A stretch of DNA of 12,239 bases from Bacillota bacterium (GTDB lineage Bacteria; Bacillota; Clostridia; Christensenellales; Aristaeellaceae): positions 1 through 12,239 of the forward strand of contig JAEVZE010000237.1 of assembly GCA_023392395.1 (NCBI GenBank). The letters are read 5' to 3'. This document shows, in pieces, positions 8,367-12,239 of this stretch (position 1 is the stretch's first letter; each line of letters begins with the position of its first letter). The position numbers and the translations under genes were made by a program. The notes below the pieces were generated by a model that was given only the letters and a program-made list of their open reading frames with translations, had not been told where the DNA came from and ran no database searches.

Positions 8367-8410
8367 CCCGTTCTTCGGTGTACCCATAGAACGGGCAATC
8401 CGGATATACT
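8367..8410 (+). promoter_or_regulatory. Candidate mrp promoter region with an overlapping inverted repeat
   Basis: TATACT at 8405-8410 is a good -10 match. At 17-18 bases upstream there is only a weak -35 (TACCCA, 8381-8386). Around that -35 position lies an inverted repeat: CCCGTTCT (8367-8374) and AGAACGGG (8388-8395), 8 bp with a 13-base loop. This could be an operator overlapping the -35 box, helped by an activator because the -35 is poor. No T-run follows, so it is not a terminator. The rest of the 8266-8529 spacer holds a GC-rich imperfect hairpin (8299-8331) and the mrp ribosome binding site. Confidence 0.4.
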
Positions 8411-8529
8411 ATACCGACGCCCGGGCGGGAAAATTGCTTCCGCCTTGCTCGATACTTTCCGACCGCATCAAGCGTCTGGCCGCCGGGCGGCGTTTCTCCG
8501 ATGAATTTCAATGCTTGGAGGGAATCCAA

Positions 8530-9369
8530 ATGAGCGAATCCTGTACCCATGATTGTTCCACCTGCGGCGCCGCCTGCTCGGAACGCATCGAGAGCCTTCA
8601 GGAGCCGGGCAATGCCGGCAGCCGCGTCCGTCGCGTGATCGGCGTGGTCAGCGGCAAGGGCGGCGTCGGAAAATCGCTGGTGACGTCGATCTTGGCGGTC
8701 AACGCCCGGCGGCAGAACCTGAAAGTCGGCATTCTGGACGCCGACATCACCGGCCCCTCGGTCCCCAAGGCCTTCGGCCTTACTGAAAAAGCCACCGGCA
8801 ACGAGATGGGCATCTTCCCGGTGTTCACCAAGACCGGTATCCGCACCATGAGCCTGAACCTGCTCATCGACGATGACAATGACCCGGTGGTCTGGCGCGG
8901 ACCGGTCATCGCGGGGACGGTCAAGCAGTTCTGGACGGACGTGGTGTGGGGCGATCTGGACATCATGTTCATCGACATGCCGCCTGGAACCGGCGATGTG
9001 CCGTTGACGGTGTTCCAGTCGCTGCCGCTGGACGGCGTGATCGTCGTCACCACGCCCCAGGACCTGGTCCAGATGGTGGTGGAAAAGGCCATCCGAATGG
9101 CCGGCATGCTGAATATCCCGGTCCTGGCGCTGGTGGAGAACATGTCCTACGTCGAATGCCCCGACTGCGGCAAGCGCTTCTCCCCCTTCGGTGACAGCCA
9201 TATCGACGAAATCGCCTCCCGGCACAGCGTGCAGGCGGTGGCGCGGCTTCCGGTCAACCCGAAACTGTCCGGCGCGGTAGATAAAGGCATGATCGAGCTG
9301 TATGAGGGCGACTGGCTGGACGGGGTTTCCCAAATGCTGCAGGCGCTGCCCGAGCGGCAGGCGGAGTAA
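8530..9369 (+). CDS. mrp: Mrp/ApbC/NBP35-family iron-sulfur cluster carrier P-loop ATPase
   Basis: This 279-residue cytoplasmic protein belongs to the family that holds a [4Fe-4S] cluster at a dimer interface and passes it to target enzymes in an ATP-dependent way. The deviant Walker A GKGGVGKS spans 42-49. DADITGPSVP (70-79), IDMPPGTGD (148-156) and the cluster motif CPDC (210-213) are all typical. An N-terminal cysteine cluster C5, C9, C12, C16 (start MSESCTHDCSTCGAAC) is common in Clostridia and recalls the extra N-terminal ferredoxin-like site of NBP35. The ATG at 8530 is fixed by TTGGAGGG ending at 8522, seven bases upstream. An in-frame extension back to 8434 has no such site. The gene is apparently monocistronic and ends at a strong terminator. 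Confidence 0.95.
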   Translation: MSESCTHDCSTCGAACSERIESLQEPGNAGSRVRRVIGVVSGKGGVGKSLVTSILAVNARRQNLKVGILDADITGPSVPKAFGLTEKATGNEMGIFPVFTKTGIRTMSLNLLIDDDNDPVVWRGPVIAGTVKQFWTDVVWGDLDIMFIDMPPGTGDVPLTVFQSLPLDGVIVVTTPQDLVQMVVEKAIRMAGMLNIPVLALVENMSYVECPDCGKRFSPFGDSHIDEIASRHSVQAVARLPVNPKLSGAVDKGMIELYEGDWLDGVSQMLQALPERQAE

Positions 9370-9385
9370 CAAAATCAATGACGCA

Positions 9386-9415
9386 AAGGCCCGGCTGCAA
9401 ACGCAGCCGGGCCTT
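9386..9415. terminator. Bidirectional intrinsic terminator between convergent genes
   Basis: A perfect 13-bp stem, AAGGCCCGGCTGC with GCAGCCGGGCCTT, closes an AAAC loop (9399-9402). On the plus strand it is followed by AATTTTCT, giving a TTAATTTT tail for mrp, whose stop is at 9367-9369. On the minus strand the stem ends TT and is followed by TGCGTCATTGATTTTG, a weaker tail, for the GGDEF gene that ends at 9439. The symmetric stem can serve both directions. Confidence 0.85.
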
Positions 9416-9438
9416 AATTTTCTGAGTTTGGGAGCGCG

Positions 9439-11634
9439 CTACGAAACCTCTCCGTAGCCTGCGTGGAACGTTGAACGAACCTCCGCGTTGCCCTGCAACA
9501 CACGCTCGATGAATACACGCACGATTTCGCCGTCAAACTGGCTGTCCGCGTGAGCCTTGAGCTCTTCGATCGCTTGATCGACCGAAAGCGCCGGGCGGAA
9601 CGGGTATGGCCCGGTCATCATGTCGTAGGCTTCCGCGACGCTCAGGATTTTCGCCTGCAGCGGCAGTTCGCACGCAGACATGTCCGGATAACCCGCACCG
9701 TCGACCCGCCGGTGATGGAGCAGCACATATTCTGCAATCTCGCCCATGCCAGCGAAGGAGCGGAGAATCTGGTAGCTGATCTCGGGGTGCTTGCTGAGTT
9801 CGCCCATCTCGTCGGTATCCAACTCGCCAGGCTTGTTGATCAGCTCTTCATCCAGTGCCACCTTGCCGATGTCGTGATACAAGCCTACCGCGCCGAGTTT
9901 TTCAATGTCCTCATAGTCCATGCGCATCTCGCGGCCGATGGCCATGCACAGCCGGCTTACGGTCTCGGAGTGTCTGCGCTCCACGTCGCTCTTTTTATAG
10001 AGGTTCGCCAAGATCTGGCGCAGCAGGTCCGCCTTCATCTGGCGGCTTGCGACCAGCTTTTCGCGGTACATGTTGTCTTCCGCCACACGGTAGATCTCGC
10101 TCATGTCTTCCTCGACCAAAAGCTTTGTCGCCACGCCGAAGGCGGCCGAGATCGAAACCTCCTGTACGGATTTTTTTGCCAGAGCGGCTTTGATGCGCTT
10201 GACGATGCGCTCGGCAGCCTCGGCGTTGGTACGGGGTAAGAGCAGCACGAACTCGTCCCCGCCGACGCGAGCGGCGATGTCGGAGGCGCGAAGGCTGGTG
10301 CGCAACACCTGCGCGAAATTGACCAACAGGCTATCGCCCACCAGGTGGCCGAAGGCGTCGTTCATCAGTTTCATGCCGTTGACATCAATCAGCACCATCG
10401 ACAGCGGCAATTCGTCCTGGTCGTTCAAAATCTCCAACTGCTCGTTGTAGAACCTGCGGTTGTACAGATCCGTCAGCGGGTCGTGCTGGTTGAGGTAGAG
10501 GATCTGCCGCTCAGACGACTTGCGCTTAGAGATGTCGCGGCTGATGCCCACTGCCTCGAGCCCGCCGTACACGTTGAGGCGCAGCTTGACGGAGACCTCC
10601 GTGCAGACGATGGAACCGTCTTTTTTGAACTGATCGACCTCGATTACGTCGTTTTTGACGCTGGCAGCATCAGCCTCGAACTCCTTGATCCGCTCGTTCA
10701 AATTCGAGTTGAATTTTTTGTAGGACTCCGGCGGCATCGAATCGGCGATGTACTCGCGCAGCGCCTCCTCGGCGGTCACGCCGCGCAGCGAAAAGACCGA
10801 CGGGCTCATGTAGGTAAAGCAGCCGGTGGTTAGGTCCAGAACCCATATGACATCCTGCGCGTTCTCAGCCATCAGACGGTACTTTTCTTCGCTGACGTAG
10901 AGCGCGGTCTCCGCCCGCTTACGCTTGGTCACGTCCATCAGGAAAAAAATCAGCGCCTTCTGGCCGTACCAGTCGATCAGCACGCCCTTTGTCTCCAGCC
11001 AGACGGTGCCTTCCGGGGTCTGCACCCGCAGCGCAACCTGGTTTTCCTGCGGCTTTCCATCCAGCAATGCGCCGCACAGGCTGGCCGCAACCTCCCGGTC
11101 CTGCTTGACGAAGAATTCCAAAAACAGCTTTTCAGCAAAAAGCGCGCCGGAGGCGCGGGTCAGTTTCTCAAAGATGGGGTTGGCCATCACCACATGGCCG
11201 CCCGAGACGACCGCGATGGACTCCGCGGCGTTTTCAAACAACATTCGATACTTGGCCTCTGAGCGCCTGAGCGCCTCCGAGCGCTCGCCCAGGGCCTGCG
11301 CCATCTGGTTGAACGCATCGGAAAATTCGCCCATGAACTCAACCTTCTGACCAAAATCGCCCACGGCGATTTCCCGGCTCTGCCAAATCAGGTGGCGCAT
11401 CGCGCTCTGCAGCGCCTTGAGCGCGCCGACGGCATAGCCCTTGCCCTCGATCTTGTGCTTCAGGTCGCCCCGGCTCAGCGCCATCACGCCTTCCAAGGCT
11501 GATTTGACCGCTCCGTCCAACTGCATGAACGCAGGGTCGTTCGCCAGCTGTTCTGGCGCATCGGTAGCCTTGGGATCGGTCAGCAAGCGGGTCAGGTATT
11601 GGATCGCGATTTCATATTTCTGATCGCTGTTCAT
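9439..11634 (-). CDS. Soluble HAMP-like/PAS/PAS/GGDEF/HD-GYP cyclic-di-GMP signalling protein
   Basis: The 731-residue product has no signal peptide or membrane helix. In order: an N-terminal helical region with a HAMP-like segment (about 50-120), PAS1 (about 124-240, starting SEAKYR), PAS2 (about 248-372, starting SEEKYR), a GGDEF diguanylate cyclase domain (about 378-530) and an HD-GYP phosphodiesterase domain (about 545-715). The cyclase core is intact: GGDEF at 458-462, with the inhibitory RxxD site RASD (449-452) exactly five residues before it. In HD-GYP I see HD 587-588, K591, H616, HH 640-641, D645 and GYP 648-650. The usual VAD aspartate is glutamate (VAEAYD, E668), and HHE is HHR. 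It can be predicted to make cyclic-di-GMP, with degradation likely but less certain. The ATG at 11634 has GAGGG seven bases upstream and overlaps the frame-1 stop of the upstream V4R gene (ATGA). Confidence 0.93.
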   Translation of the reverse strand: MNSDQKYEIAIQYLTRLLTDPKATDAPEQLANDPAFMQLDGAVKSALEGVMALSRGDLKHKIEGKGYAVGALKALQSAMRHLIWQSREIAVGDFGQKVEFMGEFSDAFNQMAQALGERSEALRRSEAKYRMLFENAAESIAVVSGGHVVMANPIFEKLTRASGALFAEKLFLEFFVKQDREVAASLCGALLDGKPQENQVALRVQTPEGTVWLETKGVLIDWYGQKALIFFLMDVTKRKRAETALYVSEEKYRLMAENAQDVIWVLDLTTGCFTYMSPSVFSLRGVTAEEALREYIADSMPPESYKKFNSNLNERIKEFEADAASVKNDVIEVDQFKKDGSIVCTEVSVKLRLNVYGGLEAVGISRDISKRKSSERQILYLNQHDPLTDLYNRRFYNEQLEILNDQDELPLSMVLIDVNGMKLMNDAFGHLVGDSLLVNFAQVLRTSLRASDIAARVGGDEFVLLLPRTNAEAAERIVKRIKAALAKKSVQEVSISAAFGVATKLLVEEDMSEIYRVAEDNMYREKLVASRQMKADLLRQILANLYKKSDVERRHSETVSRLCMAIGREMRMDYEDIEKLGAVGLYHDIGKVALDEELINKPGELDTDEMGELSKHPEISYQILRSFAGMGEIAEYVLLHHRRVDGAGYPDMSACELPLQAKILSVAEAYDMMTGPYPFRPALSVDQAIEELKAHADSQFDGEIVRVFIERVLQGNAEVRSTFHAGYGEVS

Positions 11635-12176
11635 TTTTTAGCCCTCGTCCACGTGTGTCGCCTTTGCGTGAAAGCGACAGACCCTGTCGCCGGTACACCA
11701 GCAGTCAATTTCTCGTACTTCATAGGGCTTTCCGGTGAAGCTTTCCAGTATACCCTCAATAAATCCCTCGTCGTAGCGGCAGTATTCGTACTCCAGCTCG
11801 GGCGTCCCGAGCAGTCCGCGTCCTCGGCAACCGTGAGAACAATATCCTCGTAGGGAGGGTCCGCTTTCTCCAGGCGGAATATGCCCACGCCCAGGCCCTT
11901 GAACGCATCCTGCAGAGTCGCCGTGAGCGCATGGAAATCCGCCGCGCCTGCCAGAACGCGCCGGAAAAAATGCGTTCCGGCCAACTTACCCGCCTCCAGG
12001 AACAACTGGTCCGCCGCCAACGTGCCGAAGTGTTTCTCCAATACGTCCCGGAACGTGTACTGCATCAGCCTGTAGACCTTGAGGTTGATCATTTCGCCCA
12101 GGTTCGGCCGGCCTTCTTTGGCGTCTCCCAACAGATCCCAGGAGAATTCGTATTTCCTCGCATCCACGTGCTTCAT
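11631..12176 (-). CDS. V4R-domain (4-vinyl reductase-like) ligand-sensor protein, frameshifted as sequenced
   Basis: Residues 8-124 match the small V4R proteins I recall: YEFSWDLLGD, GRPNLGEMINLKVYRLMQYT, RDVLEKHFG, GIFRLEKAD, VLTVAEDADCSG. After G124 the frame turns to nonsense (RPSWSTNTAATTRD). One frame over, the DNA reads TPELEYEYCRYDEGFIEGIL, then FTGKPYEVREIDCWCTGD and VCRFHAK, the expected V4R C-terminus with its conserved cysteines, ending at TAA 11638-11640. One missing base near 11806-11808 (GGG on the minus strand) explains it; restored, the protein would be 179 residues. V4R domains bind small hydrophobic ligands or metals in regulators, so this is probably the sensory partner of the downstream GGDEF/HD-GYP protein. 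ATG 12176 has GGAAGGG directly abutting it; GTG 12167, nine bases further on, is an equally good start. Confidence 0.85.
   Translation of the reverse strand: MKHVDARKYEFSWDLLGDAKEGRPNLGEMINLKVYRLMQYTFRDVLEKHFGTLAADQLFLEAGKLAGTHFFRRVLAGAADFHALTATLQDAFKGLGVGIFRLEKADPPYEDIVLTVAEDADCSGRPSWSTNTAATTRDLLRVYWKASPESPMKYEKLTAGVPATGSVAFTQRRHTWTRAKK
11796..11812. repeat. Perfect 7-bp hairpin at the V4R frameshift site
   Basis: GCTCGGG (11796-11802) and CCCGAGC (11806-11812) flank a three-base loop. The frame change in the V4R gene falls exactly here. Restoring one base (minus-strand GGG to GGGG) would make the palindrome imperfect. Such a site is prone both to template-switch mutation and to sequencing or assembly error. 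Confidence 0.7.
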
Positions 12177-12239
12177 CCCTTCCGGTAGTCCCCGCTTCCC
12201 GCCAAACGCGAATCGAAAATTGGGACCGGCCCACAGGAT

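Noticed and set aside
7834..9378. 514-codon minus-strand open frame spanning DppF end, the small membrane gene, an intergenic region and mrp
   Set aside because: It crosses three real features and the mrp promoter region, has no plausible domain, and starts within the mrp terminator region without a good ribosome binding site.
12173..12239. Possible C-terminus of a gene upstream of the V4R gene (minus strand, ending TGA at 12175-12173 overlapping the ATG at 12176)
   Set aside because: Only 21 codons are visible, and the V4R frame itself is also open to the window edge. The ATGA-type overlap is suggestive, but codon use does not choose between frames.

Overview
The window comes from a GC-rich, low-complexity-free bacterial chromosome. 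Strong G/C preference at codon third positions, near-consensus AGGAGG ribosome binding sites, an Mrp protein with a Clostridia-style N-terminal cysteine cluster, and a V4R protein paired with a GGDEF/HD-GYP protein all suggest a high-GC anaerobe of the Clostridia (Bacillota), perhaps of the Christensenellales or Oscillospirales type. That placement is inference from gene style, not a search result.

Layout: (1) At the left edge a minus-strand gene for a small multi-pass membrane protein runs off the window (1-442). (2) An AT-rich divergent control region (443-622) carries a near-consensus promoter and a 17-bp palindrome. (3) A six-gene plus-strand operon (623-8265) encodes a complete peptide/nickel-class ABC importer: a long substrate-binding protein, DppB-like and DppC-like permeases, DppD-like and DppF-like ATPases, and a small membrane protein of unknown function. 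An 18-bp hairpin separates the binding-protein gene from the rest and probably sets the expression ratio. (4) Next comes a 264-base intergenic region with a candidate promoter and an inverted repeat, then mrp, an Fe-S cluster carrier ATPase (8530-9369). (5) A symmetric terminator (9386-9415) lies between mrp and a convergent minus-strand operon. (6) That operon (12176 to 9439) encodes a V4R-domain protein, frameshifted as read here, followed by a soluble HAMP-like/PAS/PAS/GGDEF/HD-GYP protein that should make and/or degrade cyclic-di-GMP. The two genes are coupled by an ATGA overlap.

Most unusual points: the DppC-like permease is almost twice the usual length because of an extracellular insert that I can resolve into four degenerate repeats with a 61-63 residue period. 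The binding protein also carries an insert of about 150 residues and has no lipobox. The V4R gene's single frameshift sits in a perfect 7-bp hairpin, as expected from quasipalindrome correction. I see no mobile element, CRISPR array, rRNA or tRNA. No stretch longer than 300 bases lacks a gene.
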